A stretch of DNA of 64,000 nucleotides from Toxoplasma gondii ME49 (lineage: Eukaryota; Apicomplexa; Conoidasida; Eucoccidiorida; Sarcocystidae): the NCBI RefSeq assembly GCF_000006565.2, contig NC_031473.1:1116001-1180000 (forward strand). The letters run 5' to 3'. Numbering within the stretch: the first letter of the stretch is position 1; every line of letters begins with the position of its first letter. A model generated the notes under the pieces. It saw nothing but the letters and a program-made list of their open reading frames with translations. It searched no databases and had not been told where the DNA came from. A program made the position numbers and the translations under genes. Positions 48,601-60,600 of this stretch are shown one piece after another.

Positions 48601-49986
48601 CGACGAGAAAGGATCCCATCCGTGTTTGGCAACCTGGGGCATTCCGACAACGGAGATGGCTTGCGCCAGTGACAGCGGCTTTTCTTTGGGACCTCCGGGT
48701 GCGCTGCCGATCCGGAACAACGAATTGGTGTCCACGATGTTGTCGTCATCAGCATGCACGTCATCTTCTCCTACTTCGAAAATGGTTCCCAAAGGAAACG
48801 CGTTCCCATCCCAGGTGTCTAGTCGAGTGAGGATGGGTTGCCGGGATCTCGGCTTCTGCTGGTCCACGGCCTGGGTATCGTCAATGCCTTTTCCACTGTG
48901 TACCAAAGATTCGATATCTTTCTCTGCCACTCCGCGTTCGCCTCCAGCGACAGACTGATGCTTGTCTCTATCCGGTCGGTCGTGTCTGCCCTCAGATTCA
49001 ATTCCCTTTTCAACGTTATCCGCCCCATTTAGCAGCGTGCCATATATTTCTGTTAGAGCCAAGAGAGCCCCTCTCACTTCAGTGCTGGAATGCGTGAGCG
49101 CGGACAACATCGAAGACGCTTCTGCAGCCAAACCCATCACCTTGGTAGCAAATTCTCGGAGCAGTTGGGCTTCAGTAACTCGACCCCCTCGAATCTGCTC
49201 TGAAGACGCCGATGTATTCGACGACAATACACTTCCTTGAGTGTCTTCTCCTGAAACTGCCAATGCCCAGCTGCTGCTCGCTGGCCTCCTTAGGGCAGCG
49301 GGTCTGTCCCCAAATGGGCCAACATCCCTCTGGTCACTGTTACCTGAGCTTGCCAATCGAACGCCCTCCGCATCCCCACTGATTCCTGGTGAGTTGCAAA
49401 ATGGGTTTTTGCTTTCTTCCTGGGACGCCGTATCACCCGGAGAATCACCACTGCCTCCATCTCGCTCCTCAGCCGCCAGACGGCGACCCTTTCCAGTTGC
49501 AGTAGACAGTGGACCTGAAAGCCGAAAACGCGTTTCCGTACGTTGCAAGCCAGGAGGGGTCGCGTCTGAACTCAGGCCAGCATGCCGGGGCGGCCAGACA
49601 CATTGAGAAAGATATTTTGTGAGATAGATCCCAAGGGTAACAGTCAGAAACACGGATAGCAGTCTAAGCTCCGTCCGGCGTTGTCGTCGCGTATCTTGAC
49701 GACCAGACAATGTAGATTTTGTCAGACGACGACGGCTCCGTCGCCACCCCCCTGTCGTCGGTGATTCTTGAACGCTAGCCTTGAGGTCGCACACCTGGAG
49801 GGAGCTGGTGGAGTGATGGCGTCTCTTCGGACTGTCCGTTGCAGCGCCAACCTCTTCTGAGGCTTCGTGTGGTATAGGTGGATATTCTTCATGCGAGAGG
49901 ATTTCTGGCTCCTCAGAATATGAGGACGCGCTTTCGGAGTTTGTTAGTCGGGCGTGCACCGACTGAGTTTGCGCCAGGCCGCTCAT
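45640..49986 (-). CDS. tandem-family copy 1: TEXEL-like, putatively exported protein
   Basis: A single exon of 1448 residues, starting at the ATG at 49986. The frame stays open upstream of it only by a TTG codon. Residues 1-106 are hydrophilic. Residues 107-126 (LRLLSVFLTVTLGIYLTKYL) form a recessed signal-anchor. Residues 168-172 are RRLAA, matching the TEXEL motif RRLxx that the Golgi protease ASP5 cleaves in Toxoplasma dense-granule proteins bound for the vacuole or host cell. Residues about 480-960 are low-complexity and nearly identical to copy 2. The C-terminal about 370 residues are predicted helical, with WWTPPSDPEEAKRQKERTA and ARANVRRPDEAWRPLSTNQH, both conserved in the other copies. 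I do not know a named family with this layout. Export is inference from motif and position. Confidence 0.85.
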   Translation of the reverse strand: MSGLAQTQSVHARLTNSESASSYSEEPEILSHEEYPPIPHEASEEVGAATDSPKRRHHSTSSLQVCDLKASVQESPTTGGWRRSRRRLTKSTLSGRQDTRRQRRTELRLLSVFLTVTLGIYLTKYLSQCVWPPRHAGLSSDATPPGLQRTETRFRLSGPLSTATGKGRRLAAEERDGGSGDSPGDTASQEESKNPFCNSPGISGDAEGVRLASSGNSDQRDVGPFGDRPAALRRPASSSWALAVSGEDTQGSVLSSNTSASSEQIRGGRVTEAQLLREFATKVMGLAAEASSMLSALTHSSTEVRGALLALTEIYGTLLNGADNVEKGIESEGRHDRPDRDKHQSVAGGERGVAEKDIESLVHSGKGIDDTQAVDQQKPRSRQPILTRLDTWDGNAFPLGTIFEVGEDDVHADDDNIVDTNSLFRIGSAPGGPKEKPLSLAQAISVVGMPQVAKHGWDPFSSATSTSDAWENFVTQQRDAKATAGDDANDVTGGQPRRPSYSEVLQHPPARSHSAPPRSTAANGKGMAKRVAGLGQRLTSSGHRQSATSRDASDERPHYPSGPRVPGRRPTNRFESIDRSASHRRAGARPSLPSMPPPKPPLPQISKVGFGASGTPVQRGASQGGTPSGSEKRDGGEPSKDVKGQGEDAGQPGASGGPLGGAGGGGRRPGDDERDDDKRKKGKGSSSGGGEKKKEEQEKKAKKERDQREEAKKESKPMDGREARGKEVTQGDGGLSSVSGKGSTGEGAGKKKAKKDRGRRAIEETVRDVTDAGVTSEATGGVPKEGEPQQGSDDRGVHGGGRGGDGPGSAGATETGDALQHDSGGIGSGSEDRDKSRSETAAREKQVSKRQKSSGGRRKKKGASVAPQTGQTTTGEAPRSAVDSEGGRAGPLAASDKNKAGTDEGGRDAKGDEDGEAATAGPRAGAQHTGEHGGETEVVGETVKVAEADEEGSDAAAQREALRTGARPKTSSAAGRRKQKMMEQHAEQAESVSTRVSAAAEVQEVASRGRARHRTRAPDTRAGTGGSHKGVKASLGPSDGKGGQDGDVTSAGSVRKGPRSGGVDILSVSLNISFKTTAVLAEYRRELESLAMMAGATELLDKAVNGKVSLEEIDAHDFTVLSQAVILEAEITFKLDSLHEVANGLINLVTGKKQAATKEEAATPAEAVSTSVTETSRGTEENGGVFEEILGNIQDALSVSRQRGVALLSTELRLRAHAIEKYVLPELPAIDLPPLPHQSGYDPKSKDVLHTSGGQSLPVAIPSTAVFILKDCLSQWKVTSESGALSSLEERWWTPPSDPEEAKRQKERTASAFQMAASLVSLRVLHETSRRWDLSDAIRRSDDPRVRRMLHETAGLLTSAIKAEVLASRLAVEDYANLIRETARANVRRPDEAWRPLSTNQHAPEIRAAMDASDKEAGAHAPVYERRPDVLDGTETHEKDGGDESTMQ
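47043..48539. repeat. near-identical central block of the tandem family (copy 1)
   Basis: 47104-48539 matches 54903-56338 with a constant offset of 7799 bp and about eight mismatches. The first about 300 bp (from 47043) also match 63694-64000 with an offset of 16651 bp. The block encodes the Lys/Glu/Gly/Ser-rich centre of the protein. Confidence 0.9.
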
Positions 49987-52900
49987 CGTGAACAAAGCAA
50001 GGGAGACAAGCTACACGATGAACGCCTGTACCACACACCTGAAAATGACGTCATGATTTATCAAAACACGACTTATCTCGGTAAAGTGTATAATTGTTGG
50101 CTCATCCACACCTCACCGGCAACAAACCTGATCAAGCTGCAACGGGGTGCCTCAGAAGGAAAAAAGGTCCGATACAGGACTACCCTTCACTAGTTTTGAG
50201 TGTACCCTGTCATGCAGTAATGTATCCTAGAATAAAACACTGCTTTTTCCTCCGTAAAAGAGCCTGAACGGCCCGTCAGTGTAGCATTCTTTCCAGCAGG
50301 CTTGTGGAACGGTTCCACTGCGCGCCGCAGCTTCAGTCGTTGACCCCGCGGCAAGTTACCGGAAGTGCGGCTAGAGTTAAGAATCCCTTCTTCGTCAGCC
50401 GTTGACTTGTAGCCCTGTGTCCGAGGCAACAATACAGGGATGTCATTTGGATCCACAAGTAACTTCGCCTTACAGCGCACTAGGAAAGGGTAAAAAAACT
50501 CTTTTACTCGGCCGTTGCAAGGCACCCGCCAGCAACGCGCTTAGGTGGCTTTGCGATGGGCTCGCGGCGGCGTTTGAATTCCGCGAGCACATTTAGAGCG
50601 GGTGCACCTGTTCCCAGACAGCAGCCTTCGCCAAGCATATCGACTAGGCTAGAAGAAAGTGGAGAAAAGGGCAGTTTGTCCAGAAGGCGACCAGCTCGTC
50701 CCCGTTACCCTGCTTCGTCCCTGGAGGGAGGCGAAGTTGCACGGCATTGCCGCCGGACACACGTCAAACCGGCTGTGGGGAGACCTGAGAGAAAAACCAA
50801 GCCTGAAGTCGAGCCGGCTAGGGACAGACTCACTGTCTCCTCAGAGTAAGCGGTAGGTTACGCTGAAGAGGAGAGCCTCAGTTGAGACGTACCGGGGCTA
50901 GCGCTTCAGCAGGCTCTGCGTCACTCTCGGACACGCGTGAGGGCAAGCATGGGAACTCTGGTTGACTCCCCCTGTCTCCGCGCTGAAACACGCTCCGTGG
51001 ACATACAGAGTATCACAGGCTAGTCGGCACCAGGCAGCACAATCGCTGTGTCATTTGTTATCCTCCTGGTCTGAGAGCTCATGCCCGGGACTCTACTCAA
51101 CAAGTCGCTCCTCCAATACGGAGGTTCAAGCTGAAAACAAACAATTTCAGGGTCATCGATGCTGTCTGCGTGGGAGAATCCGCCGATGGTCTGATGCTAC
51201 TCCCAAGAGAAGACGCAAGTTCTGGACAAATATCTTTCGCCGACGAAGGAGTGTCCCCGGGATCCTGCCAGGGCGTCGCTGCTATGTTACTGGAGCTGCC
51301 ACGTAACGCCGCCAACGGAATGTGCGATTATGCGGGTTGTTTGGGAGAGTCATTCGCTGCCTCTCAAGGATAGATCCGCGTTGCAGGATGCGCTTCGATA
51401 TTAATACTTCGTAGCGTGTGGGGCGAGGTTGCCTCAATAGTTAGGGATACCGGTGTAGCTGTGACTCTGTGCAAATGATTCGCACATCCTCGTCGGGTGG
51501 AGTTCTCTTCATCGCCTTCCCAGAGTCATGCCCGACAATTATAACTCGCTGGCCGATGGTGAGCATTCGTTTTATCCTCCCGAGTTCGCTTGCCTCCGTG
51601 CCGTTATTCACTTACTAAAGAATGTGTACTGCTGTGCGTATCGTCGTTTTTTCGAAGTGTGGACGACCCGGTGCTGGACCACCAATTGAAAGTGTTTACA
51701 TGAGCGCATGTTGACGTGAGCCTGCCCTTGTGAACAACGTCTTTGAACCACTCAGTGCCTGGGTTGCATCAGCGATTGTAGCAAATGTGCCTTGGAGAAC
51801 CAGAGTGTTGTCGCACATATTGGGTTGTTTTGGTCTTCCCTGTGTTCCGATGCCACACATAGATTCCCCGTGGACAGAGGGAATCACAAAAGTCCCAAAT
51901 GTAGCACCATTGCTGATACCTATTCTCAGGACATTTTTACAGTGTGCCTCCGCAGCACGTCTGAACATGAGATACCGGAGGGTCGGTAGCATCGCTGGCG
52001 TTGCGCCAGAGTTCGTTTGTCCTCCTGACCTCCGTTCTTAGGCTTTATGATCTACAGAAAACGGAGAATGGAGGACGCGGTCCCACATGAATCAAAGATA
52101 TGGTATGCGTCACCTCGGGGTTCACGAACTTGTCGCGGACCCCAGAAATCTGCTATCCACTCCATCCGTGCTTGAGCCTGCAGCCACCAGTTGTAATCAC
52201 CTATGTGTACAGCACCATTGATCGGTTGAGGCCTGGTTCCTGCACTGTTCCTACGCAAGAGGACAAACAGGGGCCACGCTTGGCTGCAGACTCTCGAAGT
52301 GTGGTGGTGGCGCTTCTGTGAAAATCCCCTTCCGTAGCTCCACTCACGTGCCCTTGTGTGGCGTACACGGTCCTCGGCCTCCCCGCCCCCGTGTCCTGGC
52401 TCTGTCCCGCCGCGTCCAGTTGAAAGTTTTCGTTTCACGCCAAATCCTTGTTCATATGACCCCCGATGCCTGTAGCTGCTTTGTCATGTCTTTCCAGTTC
52501 AAAATATCGAAGGCAAAAACCCGACAGTCCTCGCATGTTGTGGCGGATCGTCAGGAACATGAAGAGTCCAGAGTGTCGCGTTCCGCGGTGGCAGGCTTGC
52601 TCGGTCTGGTTCATCCAGCGCAGCGCCCTGCCTGACCTCTATGCGGAGGCACCGGCAAATGCAGGCATCTAGCATCAGCTAGTCAGAAAAACATACTCTA
52701 GCTGCTCCAGCATGGTGGTGACGGTCGATGCATCAGTCTTGCCCATGGAGGCGAGGGCCATGCGTTCTGGTGTTTATTCCCGCGCGTTGTATTCGTGTAT
52801 GTCTCCAGCGAGGAGGGCGAGCTGCGTCGACGCGATATGGCGAGGCAGCATGAACCAAAAAGTTTCGTGGCTACACCAGCTTTTCCGAAAATACCACCTT

Positions 52901-53098
52901 CTGCAGACTGGATGTAGTCGGCAACACCAACATGCCAACAACAAAAATCGAATTAGGAGCGTATTGGCGCTGTACAGTGTGACTCGAAGAGGGGTCCGCA
53001 CTCCAATCATCCTACGATGAATCATGGGTTCCTTGCACCTCATGCGTCTTGGGGTCATCTCCCACACCTGACTTTGTTTCCTGCAGTGGCACTGAAGC
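49987..53098. other. intergenic region between family copies 1 and 2
   Basis: It contains the upstream region of copy 1 and the 3' region of copy 2. Short open frames on both strands show no family signature and no other domain. I did not see a copy of the family's WW-x-PP motif here. Confidence 0.5.
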
Positions 53099-54882
53099 TC
53101 AGGATGACATCTGCCGATATCTATGAGCTGCAGCACGTACGTCTGGTGCATGGTCGTTACTCGGAAGAGGATCCCATCGAGTTGAAGGATTTCTGACATT
53201 GGCTTTTGCCGTTGCGAGAATGCTTGCCGCAAATATTGACGAGCCCTCCCATTCTTGTGCCTCTTTCTCGGCGATGTACGAAGCTAACAATTCTCTCGCT
53301 AGCTGCAGCTTCTCCTTTGCACTGGGATCCGTCGAATGGCGTATCCCCTCCTCCACATTCCATTGCTGGAGCGCCAATCTCAGAAACCTTCGGACAATAG
53401 CCCCACTGACAGCTTTAAACATCGCTGCCGTGCGTTCCCGCTGTCTGATCGCCTCGTCTGGGTCCCGTGGTGGTCTCCACCAGAGAGCCTCCACTGATGT
53501 GATAAGATGCGGAATTCTAGACTCCCATTGCTCAAGAGTTTTCTTTACAATCAAAACCGCCTCCAACGGGTCTTCGCTTGTATCTGGCAGTTCTTCTGAA
53601 GTTTCTTCTTCATCCGTATCATGCTTGTCCCCTTTTTCGCCGGGTAGAATAGGAAGGCTAATTTCCGGCAACTCTGGCAGAATTGTGGTTGCTATGTGGA
53701 AACTTCGAAACCATTTCTCCGACACCAGAAGTGACATCCGTCTCTCGTTGCAGCATGCGATAGCAACGGAAATGTCGTCAATTACCGCCGTGAGAGGCGA
53801 ATCTTCACTGCCAGTAGCTCCTGCGTCGTCCTCTTTTGCCGTGGCAGCACTAGGGGCGTGCGTCTCATGAGCCCTTTCTTCTTTCAGTTTTGTCTCCCTC
53901 TCATGTAGCCCAGTTGCCACCTCAAACAACAATTTTAATGTGTAGTACTGTTCCGCCTCGATAAGAACTGCCTTGGATAAAATAGGAAACAATCCCGGGT
54001 CGACATGGTACTTTGTCAGCTCTCCGGTCAAAGCCACATCCAAAAATGCCTTAGCGCCAGGGGAGTGGTGCAACTCCTTCTGCCTATGCTCATAATTAGC
54101 AATCACTGTTAATAATTTCCTTTTCAAGTTCGCTGCTAGCTCGTCAAAATCCACTGGCACAGAAGCTGACGACTTTGCTCCCGAAGCTTTCGACCCTTTT
54201 CCCGACACACGATCAGAACTCTGTCCCGCGGCCCCTCGCCTGCTGTCAGCAGACCCCACAATCCCTTTAGAAGCCTCGTGGCCACTCACGGGTCCCCCCC
54301 TTCTGGCATCACGCAGTGTGCGTTGTCGCGCTCTGCCGCGTGTCTGCGTCGTTGCCTCCTCTTCACTGCCTGTTGATGGAGGCTCAGACTGCACCGGCAG
54401 TTCAGTCCTCTGTGGCCGCTTCTTCTGTTTTCGTTTGCTTATCGCGGATGACGTTTTGGGTCTTGCTCCTGTTCGCAGTGCCTCCTTTGCGGCGGACTCA
54501 TCGTCCGCCTCGCCGGCCCCAGCGGCATCCTTTCCACCGGCCTCTTCAGACTCAGCGTCTTCTCCGCCGTCCTTCTCTGCCCCAGCTGGCGGGCCCTGCA
54601 AGGCGCCCTGCCCATCGTCGTCTGCCTTTGAGTCACCATCTTCTACGCGTCTGTCTGTTGCCATTGTCTCTGTGCCTGATGCCACCGTCGTGTCGGTTCT
54701 TGTTTCGGAGAAGCCCCCTGGCTGCTGCCCTGCTCCTGTCGTCGTCTGTCTGGACTGGCGCCCGCTAGCCCCTCTCTTCTTTCGTTTCTCGCTGCTCGTC
54801 ATTTGTTGCTTGCTGCCCCCCTTGTCCGAGCCTGTTTTCTGACACTGACTCGGATCTCCCCTTCAGGACTGGAACATCATCG
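53099..54882 (-). CDS. tandem-family C-terminal part (copy 2b), cut by the assembly gap
   Basis: The open frame 54802-53099 (567 codons) carries a diverged low-complexity section (KRKKRGASGRQSRQTTTGAG, ALRTGARPKTSS) and the full C-terminal domain with WWRPPRDPDEAIRQRERTA and AKANVRNPSTRWDPLPSNDH. It lacks its own N-terminal anchor. In the same frame a stop lies at 54865-54863 between the gap and the first Met, so it does not read cleanly back to the gap edge. Its 54480-54882 section is homologous to sequence already present on the other side of the gap. It is therefore probably the 3' half of a gene whose 5' half is missing from the assembly, rather than the continuation of 54903-57671. Confidence 0.65.
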
Positions 54883-54902
54883 NNNNNNNNNNNNNNNNNN
54901 NN
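54883..54902. other. assembly gap (20 N)
   Basis: Twenty undetermined bases. The round number suggests a placeholder of unknown true length. It lies exactly at the edge of the near-identical repeat block. Confidence 0.98.
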
Positions 54903-56338
54903 TGCTTCCCGCTGAGCGGCGGCGTCACTGCCCTCCTCGTCCGCCTCAGCGACCTTCACCGTCTCACCCACCACTTCAGTCTCTCCGCCGTGTTCTCCTG
55001 TATGCTGCGCCCCAGCCCGCGGTCCCGCGGTGGCGGCCTCTCCATCCTCATCTCCCTTTGCATCCCTTCCGCCTTCATCAGTGCCTGCTTTGTTTTTGTC
55101 GGATGCGGCCAACGGTCCCGCCCTTCCCCCTTCTGAGTCTACAGCTGACCTCGGGGCTTCTCCGGTTGTCGTCTGTCCTGTCTGTGGCGCAACACTAGCA
55201 CCTTTCTTCTTCCGCCTTCCTCCACTCGACTTCTGTCGCTTACTGACCTGCTTCTCACGAGCTGCTGTTTCAGACCGGCTCTTGTCTCTGTCTTCGGACC
55301 CAGATCCAATACCCCCTGAGTCATGCTGCAGGGCATCTCCAGTCTCAGTCGCCCCAGCTGATCCTGGACCTTCACCTCCTCTGCCACCACCGTGCACACC
55401 CCTGTCATCACTGTCCTTTTGCGGTTCTGCTTCTTTCGGAACCCCACCCGTCGCCTCACTCGTCACCACTGCATCAGTAACGTCTCTGACAGTCTCTTCA
55501 ATCGCCCGCCTACCCCTGTCTTTTTTCGCCTTCTTCTTCCCCGCCCCTTCACCAGTCGATCCTTTGCCTGAGACACTGCTCAAGCCGCCATCTCCTTGTG
55601 TCACTTCTTTTCCCCTCGCCTCGCGACCGTCCATCGGTTTGCTCTCCTTCTTCGCCTCCTCCCTTTGATCCCTCTCCTTCTTCGCCTTCTTCTCCTGCTC
55701 CTCTTTCTTCTTCTCCCCGCCACCGCTCGACGACCCCTTACCCTTCTTCCGCTTGTCGTCGTCTCGCTCGTCGTCGCCAGGCCGGCGCCCTCCCCCTCCA
55801 GCACCCCCCAGTGGCCCTCCGCTAGCACCGGGTTGCCCTGCATCCTCGCCCTGTCCTTTGACGTCCTTCGACGGCTCTCCACCATCGCGTTTCTCAGACC
55901 CTGATGGCGTCCCTCCCTGACTGGCGCCCCGTTGCACGGGCGTTCCTGAGGCGCCAAAACCCACTTTTGATATCTGTGGCAGCGGAGGCTTTGGTGGAGG
56001 CATAGAGGGGAGGCTTGGTCTCGCGCCTGCTCTCCTATGAGAAGCTGAACGATCGATGCTTTCGAAGCGGTTGGTGGGCCTTCGTCCTGGCACTCGAGGT
56101 CCACTGGGATAATGGCGTCGCTCACCTGAGGCGTCTCGGCTAGTGGCGGACTGTCGATGCCCTGATGATGTGAGTCGCTGTCCAAGGCCAGCCACTCTTT
56201 TCGCCATCCCTTTTCCGTTTGCTGCTGTGCTCCTCGGAGGTGCAGAGTGTGACCGGGCGGGGGGATGCTGTAGGACCTCACTGTACGATGGTCTGCGGGG
56301 CTGGCCGCCAGTTACATCATTGGCGTCATCGCCTGCAG
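54903..56338. repeat. near-identical central block of the tandem family (copy 2)
   Basis: Matches 47104-48539 at about 99.4% by eye, with no indels. Identity stops abruptly at 56338, after CGCCTGCAG. The other edge coincides with the gap. Confidence 0.9.
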
Positions 56339-57671
56339 GCCCTGTGGCAGCAAGCGGGTCGATCAGGATCTTTTCCCACAATTGATTGATGTTGCTACCT
56401 GACGAGAAAGGATGCCAGTTACCTTGTGTATCATCGGCGAGTTCCACGACTTTCAGCGCCTCTGCTAGAGAACTGGCATCTTCACCGGTGTCTTTGTCGC
56501 TGTGTTTGTCCATGCCGAATGCCTCTGGGAATGGCTGCAGCCACGAGCTGTCGAAATGTTTAGCGATACGTGACTCAGACTCTTCTGTCTCGAAAATTGT
56601 TTCCAACGAAAACTGGTTTCCTGACCAAGTGCGCATTCCACTGAGAGTTGGTCTCGAGGGGGGTGGGAACTGGGGATCCTTGCTTAGCATACTGCTCGTC
56701 GTTTCTCCACCGCGTTCCTCAGTCTGGGTGTGTGGAATGTGGTCTGCTGTGGTTCTCGCTGCAGTGGTCGTTCCGCTACCACTCTCAGAAGAGCGTTCCA
56801 CTCTCATCGAAGTACCGTCAGTCTCTTGCTTTCCGTTACGTTTTTCAACCTTCTCCGCTTGGTCGACTACCTTGCCGTATAGTTGCGTCAGTGATTGGAG
56901 AACACCTCTCAGTTCATCTCCACTCTGCTGGCACTTACTTAGGGCAGACGACGCCGCAGCCGCGGCCGCCATCACGTGCTTTGCTACGTCACGCAGTAAT
57001 AAGGCTTCCTCAGAAACACTTACAGGCGGGACGATTTTTTCAGGCGGTGTATTATCCACAACATTCACTTCTGAGTACTCGCAAATAGGGTCCTTGCTCT
57101 CTCCCGAAGACTCCGTAGTCTCCGGAGATTTACCGCTACCGCCGCCCCACTCCGCGGCCGCCAGACGGCGACCATTTCCAGTTACAGAAGCGAGTGGACC
57201 TGAAACCCGAAAACGCGTTTCCTCATATTGCAGGCCAGGACGCGTCGCATCTGAGCTCCGGCCAGCACGCCGGATCGACAAGACACATCGAGAAAGATAT
57301 TTGGCAAGATAGACCCCAAGGGAGACAGCCAAAAAGGCAGTCAACAGTCTAAGCGCAACCCCTCTTTTTCTCTGGAGAGTATGACGACCAACTATTGTAG
57401 AAATTGGCAGCATTCGACGGCTATGCCAAGACCCATGGGTAGATAATTCTTGATCGACAGGGCTCATATCGGACAGCTGGTGGGCGCTGTTAGAGGAACC
57501 AAGCGCCTCGGGAGCGCCTGATTGAGTGTGATTGCCAATAGAATCATCTCCTGAGATACGATCCATACTACGATTATGCGAACTGTTCTGCAGAGCAGAC
57601 ACTGAGGTCGCAAACTGATCATCTACGTGCCGGGAAGGCGCCAACTTTGTTTGCAACGGGCGGTCCATCAT
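54903..57671 (-). CDS. tandem-family N-terminal part (copy 2a), cut by the assembly gap
   Basis: Starts at the ATG at 57671 (a second ATG follows directly) and runs open to the gap, 923 codons. Residues 107-126 (LRLLTAFLAVSLGVYLAKYL) and RRLAA at 168-172 sit at the same positions as in copy 1. The intervening motif (SSDAT-x-PGLQ-x-x-ETRFR-x-SGPL) is also conserved. The next about 280 residues are diverged from copy 1. From DDANDVTGGQPRRPS onward the sequence is nearly identical to copy 1 until the gap, where the frame reaches AAAQREA. The C-terminal domain of this gene is not visible unless it is the part labelled copy 2b, which is doubtful. Confidence 0.75.
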
Positions 57672-60600
57672 GAACAAATCAAGAGGAGACGAACACGACC
57701 ATGCATCCTTTTTTCACATCCATGTCGCTCCCACCGCCGTTAACAAAGGAGGAACTCTGGGTTTGACAGTGTGTGAGCATTCGCTCTGCACGTCACCTCT
57801 CAGGAAATCGATACAGTCTCAACGTCGAGCCTCTCTCTGGGTTTCCGCTTGTCCCTGGCGTCGGGATTGAGGAGAAAGGAATCCCGCAGAGACTGCCTCC
57901 CTTTAGTTTAGAGTGACAACGACCCACAATATCGTCAAATATTTTAGCCGAGCCATTCACGCTATTTTGTTGTTGCAAGAAATCCTCAATTGCCGGGGGC
58001 TGTAGCCCTTGGTGCCTGGAATAGGGGGCGAAGTGGGCCACTCTGCCGCTGGGGGTAGTTCAAGATCCCGGCAAGGGTTCACGGGGTTTGCTGTTGGCTT
58101 CTCGAAGCTGACAAATCATTGCCAGACACCAGGTACGGTTCAGGACACAAGTAAAAGCTGTTTCGCATTCTGAAAATGAAAGTGCAGAGCTGCACAATAG
58201 AGGGGAAACTGGATATATCATCGGCAGTGGCAAGGCCGGCCCACATGCCACTGCTAGCGGGTATTGGGCGCGGGGTTCGGATGCGATCGAGTTGGAGCAT
58301 CAGATCCAGTGGATCTACATTCCAGTTGGCTTCAACAGACGCTGTGGAATCCACAGACAGCGTTCTATGCAGCCGTATCGTATCAATTCCGAAGAAGAGG
58401 AGAAACGGAAGTCGTATCCAAGTGAAATCTAAACCAACTGTGTCGGACTGCGTCATCCGAGGAGAAAACGAAGCTGAGCTCCCGTTCATGTTTCACCAGA
58501 TCCCCGGTATAGTTTTCAGTAAACCAAGAAGGCATAACGGGAAGGCAGCTGTGTGTCTCCTATCGAGTGCAGACCAGTTTCAGTGTTCTCGACAATTTCA
58601 TCGGGGCAGACAACGAGCAAATACAAGAGTTGCGAGCGTTGTCAAGATTGTTTTGATGTAAATTTTTGTGCTAGTCGAGGACGGCACCTCCCAGAGCAGT
58701 AGCGCAGCTGTAACGTGTCAAGCACGTTGGATGCTTGCTTCTGTCTGAGGCGACCGTCCGTGTTTCTCCAGTGAAGTCTTCATGGCTTTTCGACAGAACG
58801 AAAGGCAGAGTCCTTCTCGATGTGTAACAAGCCTACCGAGAAACGCGCTGTCTCAGCCTCACGGAGATCAGCAACGGAGTATCAAATTGTAACTTCTCCC
58901 AAGTTTTCTCCCACTTCAGGCGATTTAGCTTGTAGAGATAGCTGCGATACCGGTCACTAGCTGCATGAATCAACGCTTAGCCTTTTCTATTATGTGCCAA
59001 CCCAATGAGCCCTTGCCGTGGATCTCCGTGTCCGTTGTTCTTCATTTCAAATGGAGAAATGATCATATCTCCATCGAAATCTGGAAAACCAAGGGTACTT
59101 TCACAAAGACGCTCGATGAAAAACAGAAAACCGGGCTCCATACGGAGAAGTGGGGCACCACTTCTGGAGTGTGTACCACTCATTGCACAACAGGATGCCG
59201 GCGTCTACCCTGAACCAACTGATGCTGAGTTTGTCTCCAACTATGCGAAACAACGAAGTCCTTTACTTCTGGTATATTGCATATATGTGTATGCATATCG
59301 GACACACATTCTAGGAAGTGTCTGTGTATGAAATCGACGCGACTGTCTGTCATGGCGGCAAGGCGCAGACGTACCAAATTTTGTTCTCGTGTAAAATGGG
59401 ATTCAGTCTCACTGAATTTTTCCCTTTCAGGCTTGGAGGGCCAACGGACGTTCAGCAAAGAGTGGGACCACTATGCGCGCGCCCCGCCGACACTCTTTGA
59501 AATGTAGCAGTGGGACACTCAACAGCAGACTAATGCAGATAATGGTGCGGATCCATTTAGTAGGGCACACAAAGCCGAAGGGCTCGGGTTTGCGATCCAG
59601 TGCTCCCACAGCACCGTCTGCCCACATTTCTCAGCGGCCACAACGTCGTCAGGTGTCAAACGTTTTTTATGAGTTCTGTGCACATGAGATCAGCGAAAGT
59701 ATGGTTCACTGCGTTTACGTTTGTGTTTGATCTTCTTCACCTTCTGTGTAAAACCCAACAGTGGTACCCGCCTCCCCACCCGAGAGCTGATCTGCAATGA
59801 ATCAACCAGGACTTCAGTTTTAAACTGGTGTTTCAAGTGTGGACAGCCTCATAGCGGACTGTGTCATGACGTCAGTGTAGCTCCTGAATACCTAAACTCA
59901 TATTATCCCATGAATGGGTACCGTAGCCTTCGAATTCCGAGCAAAGCAATAGCGTCTCTCTCCACTTTACTATGATTAAAGACTAGCGTAGCAGTCCACA
60001 CCGAGCTCGGCTCCGGTGTGTGTAAAGTCCTGGTTCTATGCGGGAACAACAACCTCCCACGGCATTCGCGCTGCACAACGCACATCTTGAGTGACACATG
60101 TCTCATTTCCTTGCCCGGATTCTCCCCGCGCCACGAGTCGATCAAGCGGGAATCAATACATATCACTGATTCTCCTGATGGGCAGTCGTGAATTTGAGCG
60201 AAGTCTACATTAACTGAATTGTTGGCATCACAAAGAGTTGCACTGCTTGCCTGCGCCCACTTTGACCTTTATGTCACCTTCCGATGCATTTTTTTGATTT
60301 CGCGCGGGTTTTTCTCAGACGACCCTGATTGGATGCACCGGAAGCTCCTGCCTCGACCGCGGCGCTACGGATAATAAAGCCAGAGGCCGGCACAGAGGAA
60401 TATATAATTCACTGGCTACCCGCTGGCTTCTGGATCCCAACGCATGGCCTTTACACTGTCCTTAGTGGACCCACAAATCTCTCTCTCACAGGTCAATGTT
60501 GCAATCTCGATGACCTCAGTACATTCGGGATTATCACTGAAGTCAGCAACAAACTGCTACGTCTCCTCCGCCGTCCCCACCTTGTAAAGTTATAACGAGG

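Noticed and set aside
59050..59090. Short inverted repeat around ATGGAGA...TCTCCAT
   Set aside because: The arms are only 7 bp with no associated gene or terminator context, consistent with chance.
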